Below, one piece after another: positions 27,561 through 36,891 of a DNA stretch of 64,000 bases (position 1 is the stretch's first letter; each line of letters begins with the position of its first letter). The notes beneath the pieces are model-generated. The model ran no database searches. It worked only from the letters and a program-made list of their open reading frames with translations, and was not told where the DNA came from. Source of the stretch: Adineta ricciae (Eukaryota; Rotifera; Eurotatoria; Adinetida; Adinetidae); NCBI GenBank assembly GCA_905250025.1, contig CAJNOJ010000046.1:456061-520060 (forward strand), written 5' to 3'. The translations under genes were made by a program, and so were the position numbers.

Positions 27561-28714
27561 CTAATTTATAGGAGAAAGCAGATAAAATGAAGTTCGAATA
27601 TACAAGATTACCATCGATTCGTCGTCGGTTTTGGATAAGGTATTCAAATACGATGTTCGACGTGTTACATTCATACTTCACAAAAGAAAAGGAAAGGTGT
27701 CCTGCTTTATTTGATCGTCGATCCTTTCAACTGAGCTTATATGCACGACTTGATCGAGGCAAAATAAAATGAATATACAAGAAGCAACCGTAGTAACGCA
27801 CTTAACTCGCAAGCAAGTGATCGCGTTGGTAAAACAAAAATAGCAGAGAAAGAGTGACAGAGACAGAGGCGGAGTAATCGTTACAATAGAAGCAGGAGAA
27901 AAAGATTGTGGAAGAAATGAGAAACGAAGTGATTGAGCTTTAACTCATATATGTGAAACGGCGAGAAAAAACAATGGATGAAAATTTGTCGTGTTAGACA
28001 AAAATATTCATTTGGTTAAATTATAATTGCAACCGAAGGTCGTCTTCGATTGATAAACAAGCCATCGAAAGTGAGAGAGAGAGAGAGAGAGAGAGAAGAA
28101 AAACCAACCACGCGCACACAATAAGCTACATGAATGGGCTATTGATACAATTATTTCTTAACGCAAGATACAACACGCATAAAACGGTAAGCGGCTGCTT
28201 ATGTATATTTATTACAGGTAGGAAACGCATTTATACTATGCATAATTACTCTCTTAATCGCAAAGTGAGTAAAATCTTGATCAAGTTCAGAATGACCTTA
28301 TATATCTAAGGAAAAAGTAACTAGAGTAGCGTGGGTAGGAAATTCGTGCTGTTATTTCAAGAACATTCCTGCGATCGTGTGTAAACTTTTCTTTTCGAAA
28401 GTTTCAAGTGTTCTTTGAAGACTATAACGGTATTACATCACATGAGTGATACAAATTGTTTTTTCTTTTAACAGAAATGCGCCATTCCAAATCAGTACTG
28501 TCTATTCGATGCACTCTTTTTTCGTGTTTAATCACGTCAAACGCTAAACGAAGATTTTTCCGAAGACAAAAGTAATTCAATTGAAAACGATCGTATTTTT
28601 TTATTGTTACCTTATTTAAGTATTCAGTAAGCAATAAACTCACATTGAATTGTTTGAAAATTTCTCCTAATCAGTTTGTGGAAAAAGCGTTTATGGTAAA
28701 TATTTGTCTTTTAT
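27561..28714. other. Intergenic interval between the two ssSPT genes
   Basis: About 1.15 kb, AT-rich. It holds a (GA)12 tract but no recognised gene. The open frames at 27587-27772 (plus) and 28422-28643 (minus) are not kept intact in the second copy and are probably chance. Confidence 0.5.
28073..28096. repeat. (GA)12 microsatellite
   Basis: Twelve uninterrupted GA units. The matching position in the second copy (near 51383-51388) has only three units, so the tract is length-variable between the copies. Confidence 0.95.
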
Positions 28715-28918
28715 TCACGAGTAGAATTGTATCATTGAGCGAACATGATGTGGAAGGAACACTAATGCCGAGTAGAGAGCTGTGGAAAGTATCGCGAATA
28801 ATAAGGTTGAGAACAGCAATCGTTCCCAAGGTTCGAGCATGTACAGGGCAGTATTTAAGAGATACTGAAGATAAAGCCAATGAATAAATTTAAAGAAGCG
28901 ACGAATGTAAGATAACAT
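28715..28918 (-). CDS. Serine palmitoyltransferase small subunit, gene 2, copy 1
   Basis: Second ssSPT family member, 67 residues, single exon. Core YLQYLLNTALYMLEPWERLL, then helix LFSTLLFAILSTALYSALVF, then LPHHVRSMIQFYS. It is closer to the vertebrate consensus (YLLVTALYMLEPWER) than its neighbour. An upstream in-frame ATG at 28972 would add 18 residues, but that extension is interrupted in the second copy, so the conserved MLSYIRR start at 28918 is preferred. ER membrane, sphingolipid synthesis. Confidence 0.88.
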   Translation of the reverse strand: MLSYIRRFFKFIHWLYLQYLLNTALYMLEPWERLLFSTLLFAILSTALYSALVFLPHHVRSMIQFYS

Positions 28919-29321
28919 TGTTTTCCAGTGACAATTTTTGTAGGTGTACGATAGTTTGTCTAAAATGTACATGAGAGAGACATGTCGTTTTGAAAACTAT
29001 TCAAGTACGTCGAAGAAAAGTCGGATGATCATTCAACGTCATTCGTACTCGTAATCACAAAATAAAATAAATGACAAACAAAGTAGACAAACAAATCTGA
29101 TCAGTATGATTAGATGATTCACAACAGTCGAATCAAATGAGTAGTTATTACCTCTATTGATACTCAAGAAAGGAAAATTTTTGAAAAGGTAAAAGGTCGA
29201 CAAATAAAAAATGGCAGACTGTCTATTGACAGAACACCAATAGAAACGACAGATCGAAGTCGATATAGCATACTGTAGTGACCTCTATGGAGCAAATGGA
29301 CACAGATAGTAAACGTCACAG

Positions 29322-30017
29322 TTAACGTTTAGTTTTCGATCGTCGTTTTTTCCTTTGAGATCGTTTCCTTTTATTATTCGAAGAATCCGACGAAGTTTTC
29401 GTCTTTTTCGATAGCCCACTATGATCTGATGGTCGATGTACGACAATTTGTGGTGATTCTCCATCTAAAGATTTCTCCTTTGATAACAATCGCTGATCAG
29501 TTTTACGAAGTGTCACATATTGATTAGATGGACTTTCGGACAATGACTTTGGTATTGGCGTAGCAGTCGAAAAGTTATCTTCGTTGTCAGTAGTATCATT
29601 GATGAGAGGTGCATTTACCACCGGTGGTACAGAACGAAGACCATAGCTTTCTTCTGCCTCACTCTATTGAACATATCTAACACTATTGATATTTTCTATT
29701 CGCTTACTAGTTTTTCTAGATTGTGTGTATAATATATTAGAATGTATTTCACTGCTCGTTCCCGTAATACCTCCGGCGACGATAGAGGCTACAATGGGAC
29801 CAAGTAAATATTGGTGTTTGTTTTTGCTCGGCAGATATACTACCTGTGCATTAAAAACTTGCTCGTAAGCAGCAAGAGTTACTAAGTCGAGTGCCGGTAA
29901 GCGTTCTCTGTGTTTCGTTTGGATAAGATTGCAAATAGTTTTGAGTTCTTGCCGAAGATAGATATTTCGTATGGCAGTTAACTGGCCGGCAACGATTTCC
30001 GGTGTTGGACATTGCAT
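29322..30017 (-). CDS. Unrecognised protein with lysine/arginine-rich tail, copy 1
   Basis: Not recognised. Three exons are inferred: 29844-30017, 29708-29788 and 29322-29663, with introns of 55 and 44 bases (GTAGTATATC..TTGTAG and GTAAGCG..CAATAG). The spliced product is 198 residues: a helical N-terminal part (TAIRNIYLRQELKTICNLIQ), then PLSSPEVLRERAVKYILIYY, a polar linker, and a basic tail NKRKRSQRKKRRSKTKR that looks nuclear or nucleolar. Both copies keep this frame only when the introns are removed, since unspliced reading meets a stop in the second copy. That is good evidence for a real gene. Downstream, on the same strand, of the PKA-like gene, with about 125 bases between. Confidence 0.7.
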
Positions 30018-30142
30018 TTAAAAAATGAGAGAAATTGAAAGAAAGAATGAACAATCAGCGGGAAATTTCAAGAAAAGAGTTAAGTCAGCGAGCATTCCAG
30101 GAAATTTTATTCTATATGATAGAAATGAGACAATGTTTTCTA

Positions 30143-31458
30143 CTAAAATTTATCAAATAAATTGTATTCTTCGTTTGTACATTGTGGTGCGTGAAAGCGT
30201 TCGTGTGTAAACGACTCAAAATTTTGTGTATCACCTGGATAATCAACTCTCGGTACGATCGGAGGCTAAAATAAGAATGTCTTTAAGGTTTTTTTCCCTG
30301 CATGACTGTCTTACTCGTATTCTTCCTTCAAGAGCATCTGTCCATGGGACTTGTTTAAACCATCGATGTCGTTTTATATCACTAGCTCCTCCAGCCATAC
30401 ATCCCATACGACGTGTTCGATCACGTTCAAGAAGTTTCCGTATTAAATTTCGTCCTGTACGATCAATAATTCTATAAATCACAACAACTTTGTAATTTTA
30501 TACATTCCTTTGAAAGAATATTCACTCGGAGTGGCACGGAGGTGCGTACGGCCACGGGATCTGAGCATTTAGAATTCTCAGAAATATACTAGATGGATGA
30601 TTTTGCTGGTCGATTGCGGCGAATGGTGTATGTCCCACTAATAATTCATAGATTACAATTCCTAAGGCATACCAATCAACGCCAAATGAATGGCCATGAC
30701 TCGAGAGAATCATTTCCGGAGCGAGATATTCAGGTGTACCGCATAATGTATACGTTCTAGAGAAAAAGAAAAGATTTCACGTTTAATTAATGAACTAATA
30801 ACGTTCATTTCCTAATTAACCTGTCTGGGACGTATTTTGAAAAGCCAAAATCAGTCAATTTGACATGTCCATGAGCATCAAGTACTAAATTCTCCAACTT
30901 CAAATCTCTAACATTGAGAATAATGATGTATTTATAATAGCGAAAAGAAAACATTCTTGAATTTCGCTGTTACCTATAGACGATGAGAAGGTTATGCAAA
31001 TATTCCAAGGCAAGGATAATTTCACAAGCATAAAATCTTACAGCCGTCTTCCTTAGACGACCCGCTTGACGAAAGTAAGAGAAGAGCTCACCGCCAGACA
31101 AAAATTCCATTGATAAATACAAATAACGCGTATCTCGATACGATTCATAACTTAAAAAACGAATAATCATCAACTAAATCTAGTTGACAACTTACAAACG
31201 AACTATGAACGGATGTTGAACAGCCGCAAGAATTCTTCGTTCATCATTCACATGATTCACTTGTTTCTTTTCTACGATATCTCGTATGGCCATCGTTTTC
31301 ACTACGAAAAACTCTTCATAATTTTCAGAACATCGACGAGCTAATATAACTCGACTAAATGTTCCAACACCTAATCGATAAACAACATAAAATATTCTTG
31401 GAATTCATTTTTGATCGAGTTATCTCGCCTTACCAATAGTTGTTATCAATTCTTCCAT
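30143..31458 (-). CDS. cAMP-dependent protein kinase-like catalytic subunit (AGC kinase), copy 1
   Basis: Serine/threonine kinase of the PKA/PRKX group. The ATP loop reads [13 protein letters not shown] across the first splice, the ATP lysine lies in [11 protein letters not shown], the catalytic loop is [19 protein letters not shown], the DFG is in [10 protein letters not shown], and the activation segment is [13 protein letters not shown] with the threonine phosphorylated in PKA. The C-lobe shows [18 protein letters not shown] and [17 protein letters not shown]. The protein ends NLFDKF, the FxxF tail typical of PKA. TAG at 30143-30145. The start at 31458 (MEELITTI) is the first ATG after an in-frame stop, giving a very short N-terminus; an upstream exon is possible. 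PKA catalytic alpha-type and PRKX cannot be separated by eye. Confidence 0.87.
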
Positions 31459-31821
31459 GAATAACTTGTGGTTACTTTCACGGAAATCTTCTTGCTGATA
31501 TCCACGTAATCGAGCGAACGGAAGAAAAACAGGAGAATCTTATACGTCATTCGTCCGTCTATTTATCATTCTTTAGCCTTGGGCAGACATATGTCAGCGG
31601 GACAAGTAAATTGAAGACATTTACTGTGCCCGTAAATATTGTTTTCTTATTCGTTTTTTTTTTGTTTTTCATTTCATATTGAAAAGTGATACACGCACAC
31701 AAACGGATACAAACAAATTGAACAAAACAAAAAAAAGTGTTATCTATTCATGAGAATGAAGAAAAACAAACTTGAGGGTCGCTTAGCGATTTAATTAGAT
31801 TAGAAATTTTTCGAATTATAT

Positions 31822-34800
31822 TCATATCGGAGAAACAACTTCTCGTTGTCGACGAATCATATTCTAAAAACAAGCCATATGTATTCATTGCTGAACTGGA
31901 ATCGATTCTAGACACAAACCTCTCTAATAGTCGATAGTTGTTGTAAGATTTGTTCTTGTTTCGTTGCAGGCGTACTATACTGAATAGGTTGTGTAGTAGG
32001 ATATTGTCGATTGGTATTTTCCGAATCGTATGCTTGATAGTTTGTATTTGCATTCGTCTAGAATAACAAATATAAGTATTGCTGATCGGAAGTAAAATGC
32101 TTACTTCTGATACTGGTTGATAAGATGTTGTGTTCATAGGTTGCGACGATTCAGGTGCTTCGTCAGTCCGTGAATATGGCACATAATTATCATATCTTTC
32201 TAACGATGATGGATGATTGGAAGTATATTGATCATCTGCTTTGACATGATTGCTTGGAGGATATCTTGTTCCGTACGTATCATTTTGTTGTTTATGTTGC
32301 CCTCTGAGTAAATTCATGATGCTTTCATCCTTGTGATGACCATGACTTGCTGTTTTTGGAACACGAGTACGTGTTACTTGTTTTTTCTCGATTTCGCTAT
32401 CACTGTTCCAACGATTGTAACATGTTTTCTTTTGCACATCGTCGATACAATCATAGTTTCCTAGTTCCATGTTTTTCAGACGCTGACGTTTTTCATAATG
32501 CGGGTCACGTTTCGAATTGGGAATGTATTCACCACGCTTTTGTTGGTTGTAGTTCCATAACGGACGATTGTGAACGTCAGTTGCGCCGTGGCTCGTACGT
32601 TGACCATTCATTTGAGAAGTTGTACCAGCATTATGTGCGTTCATATGATGGTTTGCATGTGAAGTATGTCTTGATGGCTGATTGTCGTCAGCAGAATGCA
32701 TATGCGTCGGTTTTTTACCTGGATAGTGGGAATTATTTCGATAGACTCCATCACGATGATGATTAGGAACTTGAGGAGGGAGATCTGAATCTTCGTATGC
32801 ATGACTGGGCCCTCGACGATTGGGAGGACGACGATAATCAATTTGATCTCTAGATGGATAGGACAACAAGTTATTTGAAGGAAAAATCGATTCATTGTTG
32901 TTCTCACCCTCGAAATGTAGCATCAACCGTGTTGACAGATTCATCTCGACGAGCATCACTTGGTCGATAGGCCTGCTGTCGGTCGAAACCAACATGCAAA
33001 TGGGGTGGCTCAGTTTTACTATTCGAATTTGAACCGAACAGATTTTCTCCTGATCTTTGATTCGATGTTGCACCATTCGATTTGACATCTATAAACATTG
33101 ATCATGAATTATTGATCGAAACTACAAGGAAAACTGAATACCGTTGTGATGTGTAGAAGAGACGTCAGATGATGGTGGTGGCGGGTGTCGACTGGCAGCT
33201 TCTTGAACAAGTGGGTGTACTTTATCACGTAAAAAGTCCTGCCGACGTTCAGATTCCTGCTGTACATATTTTTTTCGCTTGTTTTCCTCGATTTGTTTAT
33301 GTAGATCATCCAACCATTGGCGACGTTCCATTTCTTTGAGTGTTTCAACGTCTTCCTGATGACGATCATTACCAAATGCTATGTTCGTTCGCATTGCAGC
33401 TGGAACACGCCCTCGATCGCTAGGAAGAATGGTAGACACAGAATTCTCTTGCGCTCGTGGTGGAGAGCGATGAAGTGGAGGAACGTTTGCTATCGTATTC
33501 TAAAATTTCCAAACACCGTTCAAAACAGAAATGTCCTGATGAGATACGAACATTTATTCGTGGTTGAGTATCATGACGTTTCGGCGCACCAGCGCCCGGA
33601 CGTCCAAATGGATCCCAGTATGACATTTTATCCGCTAAAAAGTCGTAAACGCTTGAACAAATCTCTCGAATATATTTCATACGAAACCTACAGTTTTCTT
33701 GATTCCATTGCTGTTGCTTCTTCTCCATTAGTCGTGTTTTCATTGGATCTTGACTTTCATCTAGTGGAATACGTTGAATATTCGACGATGTACTTGTTTT
33801 TCGACCTACCTTCGTTGTTTCTTGTTGACATATCGTACTGCTGACCGTTTTGCTTTAAAGATGCAGGAGCCGACGACTTATTCGTCGTTGATGGAGGGAA
33901 ATCATATTGAAACGTTGATCGTTCTGAAGTACAAGAAAACAAATGAACGAAAGAATTCTATTGAACCTTACGAGGTGATGCATTTTTCTTCTGACGTGGT
34001 GATAACTGATGTTTGAGTTGATCATATTCGATTTCCAGTTGCATTCGCTCAATTTCAGCTATTAAATATTAACGAATCGAATTTACGTAATGTAAAACTA
34101 CTTTCATATAAGAATACCTTTTTCTTTCAACCATTTCTCACGTTTTTTACTCGCCATTCTGTTCAATGTCTCTTCTCGCGGTGTCGTTTGAGATACCGGT
34201 AATGGTGGCGGTTCCAATCCTAAATCTAAATTCGGTACAGCGGTTGCAACTGTTGGTTCACTATGATATCGTGGTGGTGACAATGCTGAATAAACAACAA
34301 ATAGTTTAGGAAAACTCCCACACTCAAATCTGTCAACATACCCTTGGTATCTGAAGTATGATTTGAATCATCTAAAAGAATGATTGTTGTTTATGAAATG
34401 AAGGTTTTGTCGAATGAGTTTCTACTTTTAGAGTTTTCTTTCACAGCAGTGACAAGATCAGCGATTTCATCCATGGTCATATAAACTCCTAATGAATCAT
34501 CGTCGTTAACTCGTTTTTTATTCGTTGACTGCTCATTTTTCGTTGGTTGTCTTTTTGGTTCCACGTATTTTTGATTATCTCCTTTATTTCTTTGATCAAA
34601 CTGCCGGGTTGTAGTATTTATTGCTCGACTATTTCTCTTTGATCTTGCTTTTGTCGACGAGTCATCTACATACATTTTCAATAAAGATTTCACTGAGAAA
34701 ATTCAATCAATTGATAAACACAAACCGATTGCATCGTAGAAAATTTGAGGTTTACCATTCACCATTTGCGTTCGAAAATTCATTTTATCAGTTTCTGATT

Positions 34801-34865
34801 AAACGAACAAATTGACTTATACTGAAAGAATATCTCAATTTGACTTTACCTGTTATAGCAGTCAT
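31822..34865 (-). CDS. Coiled-coil protein, CCDC66-like, copy 1
   Basis: Probable ciliary/centrosomal coiled-coil protein. The start at 34865 gives MTAIT, then FRTQMVNGKPQIFYDA and MTMDEIADLVTAVKENSK, which resemble N-terminal and mid-protein motifs of CCDC66. Middle exons contain KKREKWLKEKG, EIEYDQLKHQLSPRQKK, DPFGRPGAGAPKR and a charged coiled coil (RRQWLDDLHKQIEENKRKKY). The C-terminal third is rich in His/Asn/Arg and ends RRQREVVSPI with TGA at 31822-31824. About ten exons. It shares a divergent promoter with LRRC51 containing two X-box-like sites, which supports a ciliary role. Alternatives are CSPP1 or another centrosomal coiled-coil family; the naming is tentative, the coding call is firm because both copies keep frame. 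Confidence 0.6.
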
Positions 34866-35047
34866 TTTCTCGATCTTCTAAAACGAGTTTACCAAGGCTT
34901 CGTAAATCTAAAAAATACTCCTATGTTTTCAAATAAGTGAATTCCAATGTCGCTATGTGAAGTGCTATAGTAAAATTCTTTTTTTTTCTTTGTTTGTATT
35001 TTTAAAACAGCTTTCTCCTTCGTTCATGAGCACCAATCACGGTTAGC

Positions 35048-35060
35048 GTTGCTAAACAAC
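35048..35060. promoter_or_regulatory. X-box-like (RFX) site, distal, copy 1
   Basis: GTTGCTAAACAAC fits the RFX-factor consensus of two half sites (GTTGCY..RGYAAC) with one mismatch in the right half. It lies in the divergent promoter of the CCDC66-like gene and LRRC51 and is identical in the second copy (58358-58370). Confidence 0.65.
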
Positions 35061-35188
35061 AGCCTTTATTTTCTTCTGATTCGATTCATGCAAACATATT
35101 TATAAATCCGAGCATTTGGTTTTCAAATTTCATAATTAGACTCTTGAAAAATATCAAAATAGATCGAGATAGTGTTGAAGAACATCGC

Positions 35189-35201
35189 GTTGCTAAGCAA
35201 C
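35189..35201. promoter_or_regulatory. X-box-like (RFX) palindrome, proximal, copy 1
   Basis: GTTGCTAAGCAAC is an inverted repeat with perfect arms, an excellent match to the X-box bound by RFX factors at ciliary genes. It lies about 85 bases before the LRRC51 start and is unchanged in the second copy (58499-58511). Together with the other site it is part of a 24-base direct repeat, 141 bases apart, with two mismatches. Confidence 0.75.
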
Positions 35202-35285
35202 AGCTTTTATTAGCTCGATAAGCATGATCACATGTCATTCTTTTTTTACAGCTTTTTTTGTTCGCGATCAATTGTGACCTCAATG

Positions 35286-36063
35286 ATGAGCTCGAAAAAA
35301 GTAATTTCGTCATCTGAAAAGCGCATTGATAACCATGCACAGTCGTGTCCACCATTGGATTACTCATTTCATAATGCTCAACAACTCGAAGGTACAATCC
35401 GTTGATGTTCTACTTATTTGAATTCGATATCATCTGTCATATAGACGCTGTCGTCGAGCCACGTATTTTAGCAACTGGACCGAAGCTAACTAAGGAAGGC
35501 GATCGATACAATTCGTATGGAATTAATCTGAACCATAATGCTTTGCATGGTCCGCTGGAAACCTTTCCGGAATTTGTTCGATCGACTCTGGTGAATCCAG
35601 ATGCTCTGTCGACGTTAGATTTATCATTCAACTTATTCACTGAAATCCCGATGGTGAGCGAACATGAACGATTCTAATGACATCTTTTTCTGCTCCATTC
35701 CTGGGAAGAGACAGATGTCGTGATGACAAATTTGTATTTGTTTATCATTGCCAGCTCTTTTTTTTTAAGGTTGTAACTCAATTTCCTGCACTGAAATGTT
35801 TTTACTTTCATAAAAATATCCTCACGGATATGAATGAAGTTCAAAAACTAGCTCCATTGAAACAATTGAAATATTTGACGTTGCATGGAAATCCAATTGA
35901 AATAACAGTGCCTTTTTTACGTTCGTATGTTTTATGTCTGCTACCCGGTTTACGTAGTTTGAATTGTACGCCTGTCACTAAAGGTGATCGAAAAACTAGT
36001 GAAGTTTGGGGAGGAATGAATAGAGATTTACTTCCAAAATATACAAATAAAAAGACAAAATAA
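35286..36063 (+). CDS. LRRC51: Leucine-rich repeat-containing protein 51, copy 1
   Basis: Small LRR protein of ciliated animals (LRTOMT/LRRC51 locus in mammals). Three exons: MSSKKVISSSEKRIDNHAQS with CPPLDYSFHNAQQLE (family: PPLDYSF), then LSTLDLSFNLFTEIPM (family: WIDLSFNDLTSI), then FYFHKNILTDMNEVQKLAPL, LKYLTLHGNPIEI, LRSYVLCLLPGLRSLN, VTKGDRKTSEVWGGMN. TAA at 36061-36063. About 190 residues, as in human. A second ATG three bases upstream (35283) is absent in the other copy, so 35286 is taken as the start. Divergent with the CCDC66-like gene; the E2-like gene starts only 34 bases after the stop. Confidence 0.9.
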
Positions 36064-36070
36064 TCGATAT

Positions 36071-36086
36071 CGAGCTTTTTTTTCAG
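36071..36086 (+). promoter_or_regulatory. Candidate trans-splice acceptor before E2-like gene, copy 1
   Basis: A run of eight T followed by CAG (ending 36086) sits 23 bases after the LRRC51 stop and 11 bases before the next ATG. With no room for a normal promoter, this looks like a spliced-leader acceptor in a two-gene unit. Spliced-leader trans-splicing is established in bdelloid rotifers. The same arrangement is kept at 59394-59403. Confidence 0.5.
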
Positions 36087-36097
36087 ATCACTAGTCT

Positions 36098-36568
36098 ATG
36101 AGTGCTACATCCACTGTTGCCGCTGCTGCCGCTGCTACCGTTGCTGCTTCTGCACGACCAAATAAGCAGACAGCACTGATTCAACGTCAGTTGGAGTTAT
36201 TACGGCAGACACCATTGAATTTTGTTCAAAACTTGAATACAGAACAACATGATGGTACCAATGAAGTGACTGGTATCATGACTGGACCAGAAAACAGTCC
36301 ATATGCTGGTAATCAGTTCGATTTTATTCTTCGATTTCCACTCGAATATCCTTTCAAACCACCAGCAGTTCACTTCATTACTCCGATTAATCATCCCAAT
36401 ATCAGTTCAAAAGATGGCTTTGCATGTGATGATGTATTAATAGGAACATGGACTACAAAAATGAATCTGATTGATGTATTAAATGGAACACATTCACTAT
36501 TAGCGAACCCAAATTATGACAAACCAGTAGATAGTATTCCATCCCCTGACAGCAATAACCAGAAATAG
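36098..36568 (+). CDS. Divergent ubiquitin-conjugating enzyme E2-like protein, copy 1
   Basis: E2 fold, 156 residues, single exon. After an alanine-rich start (MSATSTVAAAAAA) the UBC core shows RQLELLRQTPLNFV, a GPENSPYAGNQFDFILRF segment (typical GPxxTPYxGGxF), YPFKPPAVHFITPINHPNIS and DGFACDDVLIGTW. The HPN motif and the cysteine in the usual catalytic position (FACDDVL, where most E2s have ICLDIL) are both present, so it may be active. A weak DPNP-like NPNYDKPVD region follows. It belongs to no E2 subfamily I can name. It appears to be co-transcribed with LRRC51. The second copy is at 59415-59867. Confidence 0.8.
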   Translation: MSATSTVAAAAAATVAASARPNKQTALIQRQLELLRQTPLNFVQNLNTEQHDGTNEVTGIMTGPENSPYAGNQFDFILRFPLEYPFKPPAVHFITPINHPNISSKDGFACDDVLIGTWTTKMNLIDVLNGTHSLLANPNYDKPVDSIPSPDSNNQK

Positions 36569-36891
36569 TTTGTGTCTGGCTTTCATTATATTCTGGAGCA
36601 ATAATATTAAACCAGAACAGTGATTTTTTTTTGTATTTTCCCAGTGTTCTTAGAGTAAAATCTTCACACAATTTCATGTATTTCAAGATCAAAAGTCACT
36701 TTTCAAAGAATTTCAATACTGAATGTCAGTTCTTTGAAAATTCTTTTGCTTTGTTTCTTTTATGATTGTTGAACACAAGACAGAACGTAGTCTCAAAAAC
36801 TTTGATTCTATTTTATTTCGAAAACAGCACAGCGTGAAAAAATAAAGTACTGTTATATGCCATTATCAGTTTTCTTTTTCGCCTAAAAAGA
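36569..36891. other. Convergent 3' interval E2-like / NO VEIN-like
   Basis: About 320 bases between convergent stops, AT-rich with AATAAA-like signals (near 36840). No other feature seen. Confidence 0.5.

Noticed and set aside
32347-32766. 139-codon plus-strand open frame
   Set aside because: Antisense shadow of a large CCDC66-like exon; it is not kept as a similar long frame in the second copy.
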